Assembly: GCF_047511655.1 (NCBI RefSeq)
Contig: NC_133399.1
Location: 933,333 to 997,332 of the forward strand
Source of the DNA: Castor canadensis
Taxonomy: Eukaryota > Chordata > Mammalia > Rodentia > Castoridae
Direction: 5' to 3'
Length of the DNA: 64,000 nt
The position numbers and the translations under genes are program-made. Of this stretch, positions 1 through 13,211 are shown in pieces. Each line of letters starts with the position of its first letter. Position 1 is the first letter of the stretch. The notes under the pieces were generated by a model that did no database searches, was not told where the DNA came from, and was given only the letters and a program-made list of their open reading frames with translations.

Positions 1-59
1 GGGGTGGGGAGCCAGGGTACAAGCGTTCCTCCCACTGTGCCCAAGAGCTGCAGCTCTCT

Positions 60-110
60 GCTGTGTGACTCTGGGCAGGTTTCTTAACCTCTCTAGATCT
101 GTGAAGGTTA
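60..110. mobile_element. MIR-like fragment
   Basis: 'tgctgtgtgactctgggcaggtttcttaacctctctagatctgtg' matches the core of ancient MIR elements. Confidence 0.65.
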
Positions 111-1493
111 GGGCAGGCAGCTGGTTCATTTCACTCAATGACAGTTTTCCTTAGCTGGTGCATTCTGGGACTGTGCTGGTGGTGGGGACCCAGTGGACAC
201 TCCAATGCCATGCTTTGGGGTAGCTGGCGTGGATCTAGGGGGCACCAGAGAGAATGATTCCTTAGGTGTAAAATAGTCTATTCACAGGGGGACACCCAGA
301 GGACCCGAGAGGAGGAGGAGGGGGAGGCAAGAAGGTGGGTGCTGAGGCAGGGGAGGGACAGAGGGGGCCTGCAGCGGGGGTGGCCATCCCGACTTACTTT
401 ATTGAGACACACAGCAGCCCGCTGTAGGCTCGGCATTCTGGGATTGAGGCAGCCACCTGTGCATGGGGAAAGAATGGCTTCCCTAGAAGAGCTACAGGCT
501 TCCCCCCCTGGTCATTGTTCTCCAAAGATACAGTGTAGCAAGTGTCTAGGTGGCAGTTACAGTGTCTCCTTGACAGAATGAAGACTCAGGGGAGGCCAGG
601 AGGGGAGGCTTTGAGAGGCCATGTGGGCGCAGGCTCTGTTGCAGACCCCACAGCATCCGTGGGCTGCGAGGCCTTGGGATTTCTGGAGCTGGTCCCCCTC
701 CAACACCCAGGGACAGCTAGTTTGTATGCACCAATCAGTGGCTTTTGTGATAGTCACAGCCGTGGCCCATAGGCAGCCAAGCTGAAACTCCTTTGCACCC
801 TCAGAGGAGCCCCCAGTCCCCAGCCCCTGCCCCGCTTCCTGTTCTGGGCATTTCCTGTCGATCGGATACATGGCACGTGGCCTTTGTGCCTGGCTCTGTC
901 ACTCAGCACCTTGTTTTTGAGGTCCATCCACGTGTGGCATGGGTTGGACCTCATTTTTTTTTTTTCCAGCCCTGTGGTTGGAACTCAGGGCCTCCACCTT
1001 GAGCTGTAGGGAAGAACACGGAGCACAGAGTTCACCCCTTTGTATTTCCTCAAGTGTGCTGTGCAACGGGGAGTTCTGATGTGGCGCCATCGTCACCTCA
1101 CTCCCCCGAGGCTGGGTGATGCAGGTCCAACCTGTGAGGCCATCGTCTGCCGCTTGGACCCTGTGTGTCCACCTCCGGCTGAGGTGCAACCCAAGCTGCC
1201 CTTGGTCGTCATGTCCACATGGCTGTGCAATGTGAACTTCCTCGCACAGACGTGGACCAAGGGACAGCGTGGTGCCCTCTGAGGACGCCTCTGCCTCGGG
1301 GAGGCGTCACACCCCGTCAACTGGGCTTAGGGCAGCCTGGGCCTCCAGGTTAGGGCCGTACTGGCGTGGGCAAGCAAGGCAGGGCCCCCCAAAGATGCTG
1401 GCGGATTGGAGCGGGGAGAGAGGGGATGGGAATGTCAGCTGCTGGCTGGTAGCATGGGACATGGCACTTGGGCTGAAAGAAGACCTCACATAG

Positions 1494-1612
1494 CTAGGTG
1501 TGGTGGCCCTGTGGTCCCAGCTACTCGGGAGGTGGAGGCAGGAGGGTTGCTGGAGCCCGGGAGTTTGAGACAAGTTAGGGCAGCACAGGGAGACCCCGTC
1601 TCAAGAAAGTAG
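1494..1612 (+). mobile_element. B1/Alu-like SINE
   Basis: 'aggtgtggtgg..gtcccagctactcgggaggtggaggcagg' to 'agaccccgtctcaagaaa', a 7SL-derived monomer. Confidence 0.85.
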
Positions 1613-2024
1613 CAGTTCCCTGGTCGAACTGAGGGACAATGTGCTGGTCCTTCCCAGGATGGTGAAGCAACCGGTCCCTGGACACAGGGCTAAGGTATTG
1701 AAGAGGGAGGTCACCTGGCCTGGCCCCCATCCCAGCTCTGGCAGTGGCCACCTCCCCGCTGGCTGCCTGCCCTGCCTGGTGCCGTCTGTGGCCTCTGTGC
1801 ATACATAGGACCCATCCCCTAGACCGGGAGTCACACCCATAGTGGCCTCGTGATGGCCCCAACAATCATTAGTCCACCCCTCGAGTCCCCTGGAACCTGG
1901 GGACGGAGTCCTCTCTAGAAAGGTCTCCGCGGGTGGAATTCGGGTTAGGATCCAGGGCTGAGGTCATCAGGATTGAGGGTGGCTCTCACCTCAGTGGACT
2001 AGTGTCCTTATAAAAAGGGAAGGC

Positions 2025-2112
2025 AGATTGGCGGAGTGCCTGCCTAGCAAGTGTGAGGCCCTGAGTTCAAACTCCCGTGCCAACCCCCCCCTCAAATAAA
2101 TAAAATTTAAAA
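2025..2112 (+). mobile_element. tRNA-derived ID-like SINE
   Basis: 'gattggcggagtgcctgcctagcaagtgtgaggccctgagttcaaac' with A-rich tail; the A and B boxes of a tRNA promoter are recognisable. Confidence 0.85.
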
Positions 2113-4616
2113 AGGGGAGGCAATACAGAGCCCCTGGGCGATGGCCTCATGCAAACAGACAGGGACTGGGAGCGGCTAGAAAGGCCTTCAGGCGACCTCG
2201 GGGCCCTGGCTATGCAGGGAGCTCAGGGTGAAGGGGACAGAGGGCAGTGGGCCTGGGTCAGGGCAGGGCTGGCTTGTGCCTGGTGTTTTGGAGCTGACTG
2301 CCTGGCAGAGGCCAGATGCCCAGGGGACAAAGAGTGAGGACTTTGGATTGTGTCCTGAGCAGGGGCGGGGACAGAGTGACCAGAGTCACTCTCCCACTGT
2401 ATCCTCAGTCCTGCCCCCATCTAGCAGATGGGGAAACTGAGGCTGCAGCAGCAACCTGGCCAGAAGAGGCAAACGTGGTGCTGCCCGGGGAGAAGCAGCG
2501 ACGTGTGATTGAGGGGTTAGAGCCACGCTTGAACCTTCTCTTGCTTGGCTGGGAGGCGGGGTTTCCGCTGTATGACTCAGTTTCCCCAGCTGAGTCCCCG
2601 TTTCTCCTGTGTCCAGACCCAGGAGTCACCGTCTTCTGCTGCGGGCCACTGTGGTCTTGGAGGGAGTGACCGCAGTGGCGGGCAGGGGGGACAGCACACG
2701 AACCTGTTTGCGGAGTTGAGGGTTGGTCTGGCCCCCACACCCACCTCCACATCCCTACAGAGGTCCCCTGCCTGGGCTGTGACACCTGAGACAGATGTCC
2801 TGTCACCCAGTGTGTGGCTGGAAATGTCATCACCAGCCCAAGATGCCGGGCACCTGTGCACGCTAAGCGCCCGCCCTCACAGGCCACTGCCCGGAGCCTC
2901 TCCCAGCGCGTGCTCCGCAGGCCAGGCTTTGTCCCGTGCAAAGACGCATCCTCCTCCTGGCGTTCCGTGTGGCCTGGGTCCGCGTGGCCCTCCACACCGG
3001 CCAGCATGGCCTGGCCTCCACTTGGACCGCTGCTCCTGTTTCTCTGTTAACCTGGAATTACGGATGGCACCTCCAGCCGTGGTGACCACATGTGAAGCGA
3101 CATGTCAGTATGTCAGACAGCAGAGCCGGCCAGGTGTGGCTCAGTTGTCCCTGGCTGTGACACGTGCCTGAGGACAGCGGCCTAAGATGGGGGTGGGGGG
3201 GTGGGGGGTGGAGTTTGCTCTGCCTCCTGGCATCAGAGGTCTCAGACCTGAGGGGAGGCGGCCCCTGTCCCACTTTGGGGACGTCTGAGGTTCTGCGTGG
3301 GCAGGTGTGGGGTGCGGGGTCCGAGGGCCCTGCCCCAGGTGTGGGCAGGTGTGTGAGTGCTGACCACGGACTCACCCGGGTGGACAGGTCAGTGTGGGCT
3401 GGGGCAAGCTGGCCCTGGGCTCAGTGGCCGTCATGCTTACAGTGGGGAGGATCTTCCTGTCACTGTCCCTGTTCTCAGCCCAGAGCACAGAGCCAAATGA
3501 CTCTTGCCTGAACCTGTCACAGCTTGCTCTGTGTCTTGGGGTCCCATGACATCACAGGCCATCAGATCCCTCTGTTTGGGACTGGGTGTGGTTCATCATG
3601 GTGGAGCGGCCATCATCTGTGCTGGTGGCTTCTGGTCTCAGCTTGGGGATTCCACAGGGTGTATAGGGAAAGGCCATATAGACGTCAGGGCTGGGGTTTG
3701 GCCTGGGAGGTGACAGCCAGTGTGAGGTGCAGCAGGCTTCAAACCAGCAGCCAGTCCATTGAGAGCAGGTGCTCACGGGGCTGCGTCTGCCTCCAGGGCA
3801 TGTGGCAGCATTTGGGGACATTTCTGGTTGTCACGACTGGGGGCGAGGTGGGAGCTGTGCCGTCTTTGAGTGGGTGGGGACTCAAGATGCAGCTCGGCAG
3901 ACCCTCAGCCCAGCTCCACCCCCAGTGGCCTGGCCCTAAACAGTGGCTGGCGGGAAGGCTGGTGCCGAGCTTCTGGGGTGCAGGGTGCTCGGGGTGGTGG
4001 TGAAGGCAGTGACGGTGCCATCCTTGGGTTGCAGGGAGGCTGAGGTCCCAAAGCCGTGCTGGCAAGCGTGAGGGGAGCGAGGGGAGATCCAGCCAGTGTG
4101 GACCACCCCAGGGGCCTGTGAGGACCCTTGTCTGTGGACAGGCCTGGGATCAACCAGCTGGGCCGGGCAGGGCAGGGCATGCCAGGACTGCATGGAGTGA
4201 GGGACTGGGAGAGGCAGGTGGCAGAGGGCCCTGACTGTGCAGATGACGGAAGCCACAAGCCCTACTGGGGATCGTGATGGCAGTGTGTGTGACCAGGGTA
4301 AAGTAGCAGAAGCCAGCTTTGTTGGAGTCCCTGGGCATGGTGGGCTATGGCAGTGGCCCATGAGAGAGAGCCTGTCACCCACCCCTCCTGCCCGGATGAA
4401 AAACACTTGCAGCATGAAGGGAGCAGGGGCCAGAACTTGGTCCGTGTTACACACTGGGCCTTGACTTACGTCCAGCCATCGAAACACAGAGGTTGTCCCT
4501 GGTTTCCACCACCCCGTCCGTGAACGAGGGTGACACTGTCCTCACTGAGTGCGGGGAACAGCCCCACCATGTGTCACTGAGCTCTGTGGTGGGGAGTGGG
4601 TGACCCACCACGAGGG

Positions 4617-4853
4617 TTTTTTTGTTTTGTTTTTGGTGGGTCTGGGGTTTGAACTCAGGGCTTCACGCTTGCATGGTAGGTGCTCAATGGCTTGAGCCAT
4701 ACCTCCAGCCCATTTTGGTCTGGTTATCTTGGAGATGGGGGGGTGGGGGGGTTCATGAACTATTTGCTTGGGCTGGCCTTGAACTGTGATCCTCCTGATC
4801 TCAGCCTCCCAAATAGCTGGGACCACAGGTGTGAAAGCCATCAGCGCCCAGCT
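4617..4853 (-). mobile_element. Composite SINE (tRNA half plus B1-like half)
   Basis: Reads antisense: T-run, 'ggggtttgaactcagggcttcacgcttgc', then 'actatttgcttgggctggccttgaactgtgatcctcctga' and 'agctgggaccacaggtgtga'. Confidence 0.85.
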
Positions 4854-6171
4854 TCCAAGAGGGGTTTTGAGCAAGGCTTGGGAAGGGCGGGGTCCCCCCA
4901 GCCTGCAGTGTGGGGGTGCCAGCAATTTGGGGGACCTGGTCATACCTTGGAGCCCCTGCCATGGACAGCCTCTCCGCCCTGACACCCTCCCTCTACTCCT
5001 GGTGCCACCATGCCCTGCTGGCTCCCATGCAGAGGAAGAGACCCAGGTGTGGCCGGATGGGGGTCCAGGTGTGCAAACAAGGAAGCCACTGTGTGCCTCG
5101 AGGGCCAAGGCTACAGAGTCAATATTTATTGTTTGCCAAGAGGAAATGAAGCAAGGCCAGGTCTCGTCCTCAGGGTGCTCAAATGGCACACAGGGGAAAA
5201 GCGCAGGGACGTTCTACGGCTCCAGGCGCCCCCCAGTGTGGTCCCCACGTCCCCTGGCTGTGGCAGCCCCAGGCGTCCCTCACAGCTCTGCTCCCCCGCC
5301 ATGGAGAAGGGGCCCCATGGTCTCTGAATCCTCAGGTCACATGGGTGTCTGGACTGGGGCCTGGCGATGGGTGCCACCTGCTCGTGCTGGCTAGGTTCTG
5401 GGCACAGATGCCACCAGCACATGGCGATGGTGGCAGTCGGGGCACAGGGTGGGGACTCGGCAGGCATCCAGCAGGTGGTGAGGACACGCAGTGAGCACAT
5501 GCTAGCAGGCACTCAGAGTGTATGCAGCAGGCGCACAGGCTGTATCCAGCAGGCCCTTGGTGTGTATTCGGCAGGCTCTCGGGGAGCACTACAGCAGTAG
5601 CGAGGGCCCTGATCTCACAGTGTGGTTTGGGAGAACAGCGCTTCCTGCCACCCCACCAGGCTCCCGCGAGTCCCGGGACAAGGCCTGGGGTCCTGTTGTC
5701 AGTCCGTGCTCAGGGCCGTGGCGTCAGGAGCGTACAGCAGCGACTTTCTGGAGCTCTGGGGGAGCCATGCCAGCCGAGCCTGACCTGACACACGTGGCGG
5801 GCCGGGTAGACGTCACACCCCTCGAGTCGGGCAGCACCCCTCAGCTCCGGGGACAAAGTGAGAGGCTCCAGGGTCTCCCCGCGAGGCCGGAGCTTCTCAC
5901 GGGAGGATCTTGGTGGTGAGGCTCGGGGACCATGGTGAGGCCTTGGCATCTGGTCCTGGATGTCAGGATGGTGACATGACTTATGTGCAGCAGAGATGCC
6001 CCCTCCTACCGTGTGGGACAGGTTTGGGGCAGGGGCAGGAGATGGGGACCGCTGGCTGTGTCGCCCTGTGCCCCAGGGCGCTGGAGCTGGCACAGCAGAG
6101 CCTGCTGTCACCCAGGGGGCACGGGAAGCGGGGTTCGTGTTACATGGTGACATCCTCGCTCCCAGTGTACA

Positions 6172-6271
6172 GGAACTCACTCTGCAGCTCGGGCTGGCCT
6201 GGAACTCAGGACCCTCCTGCCTCTGCCGACCGATTGCTGGGGTCACAGACGCGGCCATTGTGCCCGGCCAG
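6172..6271 (-). mobile_element. B1-like SINE fragment
   Basis: 'gggctggcctggaactcaggaccctcctgcctctgcc..gctggggtcacag..cccggcc', antisense B1. Confidence 0.75.
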
Positions 6272-6792
6272 GGCCTGATTTCATGTAGGAAGTTCCCTAG
6301 ATCTGAGCAGGGCTGGGTGGCAGGGCAGGCGTCTGTGTGTGAGTCCCCAAGGTGCTGAATCCATGGCCACGTGTGAGCACCGTGGGTGCCGGGGACCCCA
6401 GTCCAGGGTCTCCTTGGGACTTTCATCCCAGGCCCACTGCTGCTGGGGTGCGGCTTGTGGCTGTGGCCGGCGCTCACCCAGCCCCACACCTTGGTGTTTT
6501 TTTCTTTACAAATTGAGCTGTTTGTGTTTCCACGCTTGTGTTGGAATTGGAAACAGAAACCCGAGCCTTCGTTTCCTCTGGGCTCTGGCCGCTCACCTGG
6601 GTGCAGAGGGCGGGGTGCGGGCCAGTTGGTCAGTCGCCCGGAAGTGTCCAGGAGGTGACAGCACTGCCCAGCGGGGCGCCTGCCCGGTGGATGGCTCTGC
6701 AGCCTGGCTGTCCCTCGGGCTGGGGACACAGGAGGCGGAGCTGAGATGGCCGCCAGCCTCAGAGCCCTCCCCCAGTCCTTTCAGCTTTTGCA

Positions 6793-7007
6793 GTTTTTTT
6801 TCAGGTAGGGTCTTAGAGTCTTGCCCAGGGCTGGCCTCGACCAGAATCGTACTTGCCTGTGCCTCCCTAGCTGGGATGACAGGCATGTCACACTATACCT
6901 GTCTTACTGGTTGAGATGGGGGGGAGCTGGCCTAAACTGTGAACACCCCCATTGCCTGCCTGCCAAGTAGCTGGGATTATAGGCGTGAGCTACTGTGACT
7001 GGCCAGC
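6793..7007 (-). mobile_element. SINE, apparently two partial B1-like copies
   Basis: Two 'ctagctgggatgacaggc' / 'gtagctgggattataggcgtgagctac' ends about 110 bp apart, suggesting a dimer or nested copies. Confidence 0.7.
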
Positions 7008-7249
7008 TCTGTTTAATGTTTGAGGCTCTGCCACTCTGCTCCCTGCAGAGACTGTACTGTTCACTGTCCTCCCCACAGGCCACTCAGCCCCAGTGGCCCC
7101 CCCATAACCCTCTAGCACCTGCCGTTTTGTTTTCTTTTCAGCACTGGCTGTGCTGCTGGGCGTGCGGTGGTCTCTCCCTGTGGTTTTGATCCGTGGTTGC
7201 TGAAGATCAGGGCCGTGCGGGGCGGCCGCTCGCGTGGAGAAGTCTCTCT

Positions 7250-7570
7250 CTGTTCGCGTCCCCTGCGAGCCGTTTCTGCACTGGGCTGTCTTTTTGTGTA
7301 CCCTGGACATTAATTTCTTATCAGCGATGTGATTCGCAAATATTTCTCTCGTTCCGGGGAGCGGAGCCTCTGCACTCCGCGGATGGCGTCCTTTCATGCA
7401 CAAATGTTTTTAATTTTGACGGAGTCCAAATTTCTGTTTTTTTTTTTTTGTCTTTTAGCATGGGATCCAAGAAGTCCCTGGCAGAGCCGGCGTTGTGAGC
7501 TCTCTCTGTGTCTCCTTCTCACAGGTTTATAATCTGCGTTACGTGTCACTTCTGATTTCTGGGTTTATAT
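7250..7570. mobile_element. Old L1 3'-end fragment
   Basis: 'ttaatttcttatcagcgatgtgattcgcaaatatttctctc' and 'cctttcatgcacaaatgtttttaattttgacggagtccaaattt' resemble the 3' region of old mammalian L1s. Judged from memory. Confidence 0.55.
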
Positions 7571-7957
7571 TTGGCAGTTACACTTCCAGGGCGATAGTTT
7601 GGGGTTTTTGGTTTTCTGGTTTTCACTTTGTTCGACTTGGAGCTGAGTTTCGCACGCAGTGCTGGGGCCGGCTCCAGCTCCACTCTCCCTGCAGAGCCGT
7701 GCGTGCGAGACCATCTTGGAGACGTGGGGCGCCAGCGTCCTCGAGGACGACTTGCCTTTACACCTGAGGGCTCGTTCCCAGCTCTCTGTCTGTCCAGGGA
7801 TTGTCTGTCCATCTGTCTGCACCAGCACCACACCGTTCTCATTGCCAGGGCTTGGCAATGAGCTTTGCCACTGGGAAGGGCTCACCCTTCTCTTTCAGGG
7901 CCATCTTGGTCCCCTGAGCGCCCCTAAGAATTTCAGGACGGAGTTTTGTTCTGTCTT

Positions 7958-8072
7958 GTTTCGGTTTGGGCAGTCGGGGTTTGAACTCAGGACTTGTCAC
8001 TGCCTGGCAGGCATCCTACCACTTGAGTCCACCTTCAGTTCCTTTTTGCTCTGTTCATTCTGGAGACAGGGC
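7958..8072 (-). mobile_element. ID-like/composite SINE fragment
   Basis: 'cggggtttgaactcaggacttgtcactgcctggcaggcatcctaccacttgag' is the antisense tRNA half. Confidence 0.75.
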
Positions 8073-9496
8073 CCCAGCGTCCAGGCTCCTGGACAAAACA
8101 CGGATGTCAGTTGAGGCCCTTGGCAGTGGCCTCTGCCTTCCTCCTTCCTGTCCAGGATGCCCGGGCCCTGGCCTCGGCCCCCCAGCCCAGGGGTCTCAGG
8201 TATGGGCTGGGCCGTGACTTCCCTCTCTTCCCACGTCCCTCACCCGTGCTGCCCCTCCTGCCCCTGGGGCCCTGCCACGGGAGGCTGTGTCCTGTAACTT
8301 GCAGCAACCTTGGCTGCTTTTCCAGCTGCCCACGCTGATCTGTCCCCTATGGAGTGACCGCCTCCTCCCAGGCCCTGGAGGACAGGCTTGTCCTGGGCCC
8401 CGGCAGCCAGGCGGGATACAGAGGAGCCCATGGAGCTAGCGACGTCCCTGGGCCAGGTGGACGTGGAGCAGGGCAGTATGGGGGTGCCGGAGGGGACAGC
8501 CAAGGGGATGGCTATGGCCAGGCCTCTGCCCTTGGGCAGTGGTTGACACCATCCCACGGGTGGTGTGACAAGTCACAGGAGGGGCATGACCACTGGCACA
8601 GAGGACAGGTGGTGACATGAGCCAGGGTCAGCCCTGGCACCTCAGATCCGCCCAGCTGTACCTCAAGGCCCGTGTGGGAAGGAGGAGATGGCAGCTGCAG
8701 GGATTGCAGGGACTGGGTGGGGCATGGGGGGCTGTGTGGGACACGACAGAGTCTGGAGCCGCCCAGGACTTGTGTCCGCAAGAGGCCGGGCACGGCAGCA
8801 GGGTGGCTTCTTCTGGGACCCTGGGCAGCTCCATGACCTGGGACACACAGGTCTCTGGGAAGGAAGGTCCTCGCTGCGGCCCTGTCTGTGGATGCCACCC
8901 AGCCTGGACTGAGGGGCCATTCCTACAGGAGTGAGCCCAGGGCTCTGAAGGCCTCAGTCTGGTTCCCGTGCCATGTCCCAGAGAGGCTGCTGTGCCAAGA
9001 CCTCACTCAGCTGAGATCCCACCAGGCTCAGATCTGGAGGCTCTGAAGTCACATCTCCCATGGCCACCTCTCTTGGGCAGCCTGGCCTCCTCAGACCCCA
9101 CTCCCCCAGAGCCTCTGCACTCGCCAGGCCTCCCACCTGCAGCGTTCTTCCAGCTTCACTTTCACTGTCACCTCATGGCCACCTGCCCCCTCTCCATCTC
9201 CTGCCGGTTTTCTGCACAGATTCCTTCCATTGTCCCCTGCCAAGGCACCCAGTCCAGTCTTCCTTGCTGGCGGGTGGCCCTTTGGCCTGCGTGGCTCGTC
9301 CTGGGCACTGCGGCTCCCTGCCCTGGCCTCCCTTCACAGAGGGGCCCAATCCTGCTGGCCAGGGACACATCGGGTTTAACTGGCCAGTGTAGGGACAGAT
9401 GGGATCCGGGCTGTGCGGAGGGGTGAGCTGCCCCTCCCGAGGGGGCTCTGGGGCACGCAGGCCTGGGCACACACTCCGGACCCCAACAGAAGGTTT

Positions 9497-9606
9497 TGGT
9501 GTTTTGTGGCGAGATCTTGCTGTGTAGCCCACAGTGGCCTGGAACTTGGGATCCTCCTGCCTCTGCCTCTTGAGTGCTGGGGTCACAGGCATGGCCACCA
9601 CGCCCT
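9497..9606 (-). mobile_element. B1-like SINE
   Basis: 'gatcttgctgtgtagcccacagtggcctggaacttgggatcctcctgcctc..gctggggtcacaggcatggccaccacgccc', antisense. Confidence 0.85.
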
Positions 9607-11624
9607 GTGTCCCTTGCAGGCCCTAGGCGTCGGGGCCCTCGCGGTTAACAACAGGACGGGCCACCACACCTTTCTTGGTATGTTGGCTCAGGGTGAGACA
9701 GGGCCCCACCTCGCTTGGCCTGTGTGCCTGTCCTCACCCTGTCGAGGATGGCTGGCTTGGGGGCTCTCCCGGGAGGGGGACGTCCTTCCAGGCCTCAGGC
9801 CAGTCCACATGGCTGTCCAGCTGGAGCAGGAGCAGGGATGAGCTGGGCTTGGTGGCTTGCAAGTGCCATGTTTGTGTGGCCTGACGTGCTGTCATCGGGG
9901 ACTGCCTGGGAGAGGAATGCTGGCCACACGGTCACGTTGTGTTCTACTTGTCTGTAAAATGAGAGTGGCCTGAGTTAAAGGGAGGGCCGAGGGCTGTGCC
10001 CTGGAGAGGCCCGCGTGAGCTGCACGATGGCCAGGTGTGAGAAGCTGTCCTGCCTCTGTCCCCACGGGTGCAGCCAGTCTGCTGCCCTGTCCGGCATGGG
10101 TGGCTCTCGGAGAATTGCATGTCACTGGCCTGCTTGGATTGTGGTCTGGGGACAGGAGGTGAGGTCCACCCCACCAGTCCCCTAGGATGGAGCACTTGCC
10201 GCTCACGGCCTGCCCTCTCCGTGGCCGTGAGGTGCCCAGGGTGCCGGGATGCGGGGCCAGCCCAGCCTCCCGGGTCGCGCCCCGAGGTTACGTAAGCACG
10301 AGCAAGCTGCGTCTGCAAAGTGGAGCATCCCAGCTATTCTGGGCGGTGATAACGAGGACAGCTCCTGCCTTGTCCTCCACGGTCCCTGCCACCTGGCAGG
10401 GAGGCAGCCGGGTCGCAGACGCAGGCGACCCCAGCGCGCAGGCCGTGTGGCAGCGCCCCCCTCTCGCTCTAGCTCTCGTTCTCCGAGCTGTGAGCTGCCA
10501 GGAGGCGGCTCTGGCAGATGGCCCGGGGCGGGGGCGGCCACCCCCCCTGCTGCATCTGGGATCCGAGGTGGGGGCGGCACCTGTCAGAAACCAGGCTTGA
10601 CGGCTTCAAGACGGCCGGGAGGCCAGCCCTGCGGGGTGGGCGGCGTGGCTGGGCGAGGGGCCGCTGGGGGAAAGGCAGCCCCCCCCGGGTCAAGTGGCCG
10701 GCGTCCCTGCTGCTGGTTTGTGTTGCGGAATTGGTGACAAGACTTGACACTGAGGTCGGCTCCCCAGTGAGGGCGGAGACGACACCCGATGTCCCGGGCT
10801 GCACACGAGAATGGTGGAGGGGCTCACCGCTCTCCCTCGGCTCAGTGGCCCACGCGCACCCTTGTGCACGGGGCCTTGGACTGCTGCCTGTGACTGTAGT
10901 GACAAAGTGCCGGAAGCCGGGGACTTCCCACAACAGAAATCCATCCTCTTGCCATCCGGAGGCTGAAGGTCCAAAGTCAAGGTGGCAGCAGAGCTGGCTC
11001 CATCCGCAGGTGCCAGGAGGCCCCTTCCGGCCTATCTCAGCCTCCCAGAGCTCCCTCCAGCCTGTGTCTGTGTTGTCACGTGTCTCTCTGTCTTTCCACC
11101 CTTCTGAGGACACAAGTCCCTCCCAGTCCAGGGCCGCCCCATCTCACCTCCTGCCACCCACCAAAGCCCTCTGCAAGTCCAGGCACAGGTCCTGCCTTAG
11201 CACGCAGATGGATACCCGTCGGATATGGGGATATGGGCGACCTGCCACAGACTCAACGCCACGCGTGTCCTCACGAGCCCTTAGTGGGGTCCTGGCGTCC
11301 TCTGAGGTTGGCGGTGCTGTGTCCCCACCCCCGACGGGCTCCATCGTGGTGTGGCTGGCTCCCCAACTTCCCTGAGCAGGGTGGAAGTTCCAGCCGTGGG
11401 TGTCGTGGACGTGGGCATGGAGGATGTGCGCTGTCCTCCCTCCCTGTGTCCTGCAGGCAACTCCCCGCCCCGTGGCGGGGGTGAGGACACTGAGGTCAGG
11501 CGCTCACGAGCTTCTCCAGTGTCCTTGGCCAGGCGTGGGCAGAGGGTGGTAGGAGCCCCCGTTCTGCCTCACAGCCATGCGGTGGGGTGCGTGGATGGTG
11601 TCCCCCCAGTTCCGTACCGCGCCC

Positions 11625-11692
11625 TGTGGCTGGCCTGATCTCTGCCTCCCGAGTAGCTGGGATTACAGGTGTGAGCCACCAGCGCCTGGCTG
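11625..11692 (-). mobile_element. SINE fragment
   Basis: 'tgatctctgcctcccgagtagctgggattacaggtgtgagccaccagcgcctggct'. Confidence 0.85.
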
Positions 11693-11767
11693 AGTTGGAA
11701 ATCTCGAATGAGGTGGTGTGCCTTCAGGGCTGGCCCTGTCTACAATGACTGGTGTCCTTATCCAGTG

Positions 11768-11868
11768 AGCTGGCATGGTGGCACCTGTGGTCCCAGCTGC
11801 TCCAAGGCCAAGGCGGGAGTTCAAGGCCAGCCTGGGCCACAGAGTGAGACCTGATCTTGACAATGACA
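11768..11868 (+). mobile_element. B1-like SINE
   Basis: 'gctggcatggtggcacctgtggtcccagctgc..gcgggagttcaaggccagcctgggccacagagtgagacc'. Confidence 0.85.
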
Positions 11869-11999
11869 GGCAAGGACACACCAGGCCTCGGAGAGAAGGG
11901 GGAGCAGAGGTTGCAGTGCTGTAGCCAAAGTCGGTCACAGTCACAGTCACCATGGTAAACTGTGCACAGTTCAGTGGCACAGCACACAGCAGTGTGTGC

Positions 12000-12215
12000 A
12001 ACCCCACCTCTGTGTGGTTCCAGAACATTTCGTCCCTCCCAAAAGGAGACCCCGTCCCCATCAGGAGCCCCTCCCCTCCCCGGCCCCAATGGCCACCTGC
12101 TGCACTTACCGCCTGTTGCAGGCATTTCTCATCAGTGGGTCTCAGCCATGCAGCCTTTCCTGTCACTCGCCATGTGCTTTCACGGGTCACCTTGTTCCTT
12201 CTCATGGCTGAATGA
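12000..12215. mobile_element. Old L1-like fragment
   Basis: 'tggttccagaacatttcgtccctcccaaaaggagacccc' and 'ctcatggctgaatgatagtcca' resemble old L1 3' sequence. A second copy of the first part is at 58.7 kb. Confidence 0.5.
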
Positions 12216-13211
12216 TAGTCCACGGTGTGGGGGGCCTCGGTGTGTGTTCCGTTTCTCTGTAGGGTGGTTTTCTGACTTTTGGCACCCTTCCTTGCAGACA
12301 GCACACCTGCAGTTCGCAGCTTGGCTTGATGTCATCTTTAGCGTCCCAGTGTCCATCCCCGCCACCTGACTGAGGTGCTGGTGCAGGGCAGGTGCCGTGG
12401 ACACTCCTATCTGTATCACTCAGTGTCCGTCACTGTGACAAAATACCTGTGAAAACCACCTTAACAAGTGAAAAGGTCGACTGGGCTCTCGGTTTCCCAG
12501 CTGGCTGCTCCTTTGCTGTGGGGCTGAGGTGGGGCAGAGTGGAGCGTGGGGCACGGCTGGAGCGTGGGGCGGAGGAGGTGCTCACCTTGCGATGGCCCGG
12601 AAGCAGAGAGGGACAGGAAGGGACTGGGAACAAGATGCCCTTCACGGACCACCCCCCCTCAGTACCTCACCTCCTTCCTGGTGCTACCACCTCCTAGTAG
12701 CGCTGTCACCAGCGGGGGACCAGGCCTGCCACACGGGCCCTTCAGGGACACTCAGGCTATCTGCAGACACTTTGCCGAGTAAGGCCACAGCCTCAGCTGT
12801 CAGCAGTGAGGACTTAGACTTAACTTTTGGGGACACAAGTGAACCCATGCTGCTGGTACACCTCTCGTCAGTCCCTGAGGCCTTAGGCTATGTCCCCTGA
12901 GCTCACCCCCCCCCTGGCAGTGTCCCTCGGCCTTTCTCAGAGGCCACCTGGAGCTGGGCTGCACTCAGTATTGTCACGGGAACCTGTGTGCCCCTGCCCG
13001 CCAGGCTCCGGTGTCCCTTCTCCTTGGCTCTCGGCACTGACGTGGCTGTGTCCTTCCTGTGCCCTGGGCCTTGGGACCATGCCGGCTGTGGCCTTGGTGA
13101 CTGCGGGGCCTCCCTGCCTCACGCCCCAGCTTGGTGGCACTCAGACGTCCCTCCCTGTGGCCTGCAGGAGCTCCAGCCTTGCAGAGCCCTCGCCGACCGG
13201 TCATGTCTTTG

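Noticed and set aside
5710-6729. 339-codon minus-strand open frame in CRTC1 intron 1
   Set aside because: No recognisable domain, it overlaps a B1-like SINE, and its composition is what GC-rich intron gives by chance.
10240-10740. Alternative CRTC1 first exon in a GC-rich patch
   Set aside because: No ATG-led peptide resembling the CREB-binding N-terminus and no clear donor in phase. Kept only as a weak regulatory note.
12415-12720. Possible exon or gene fragment ('actgtgacaaaatacctgtgaaaacc..')
   Set aside because: Looks like a diverged copy of a dispersed mammalian repeat whose family I cannot name. Related-looking pieces occur at 10.86-11.1 and 14.2-14.35 kb.
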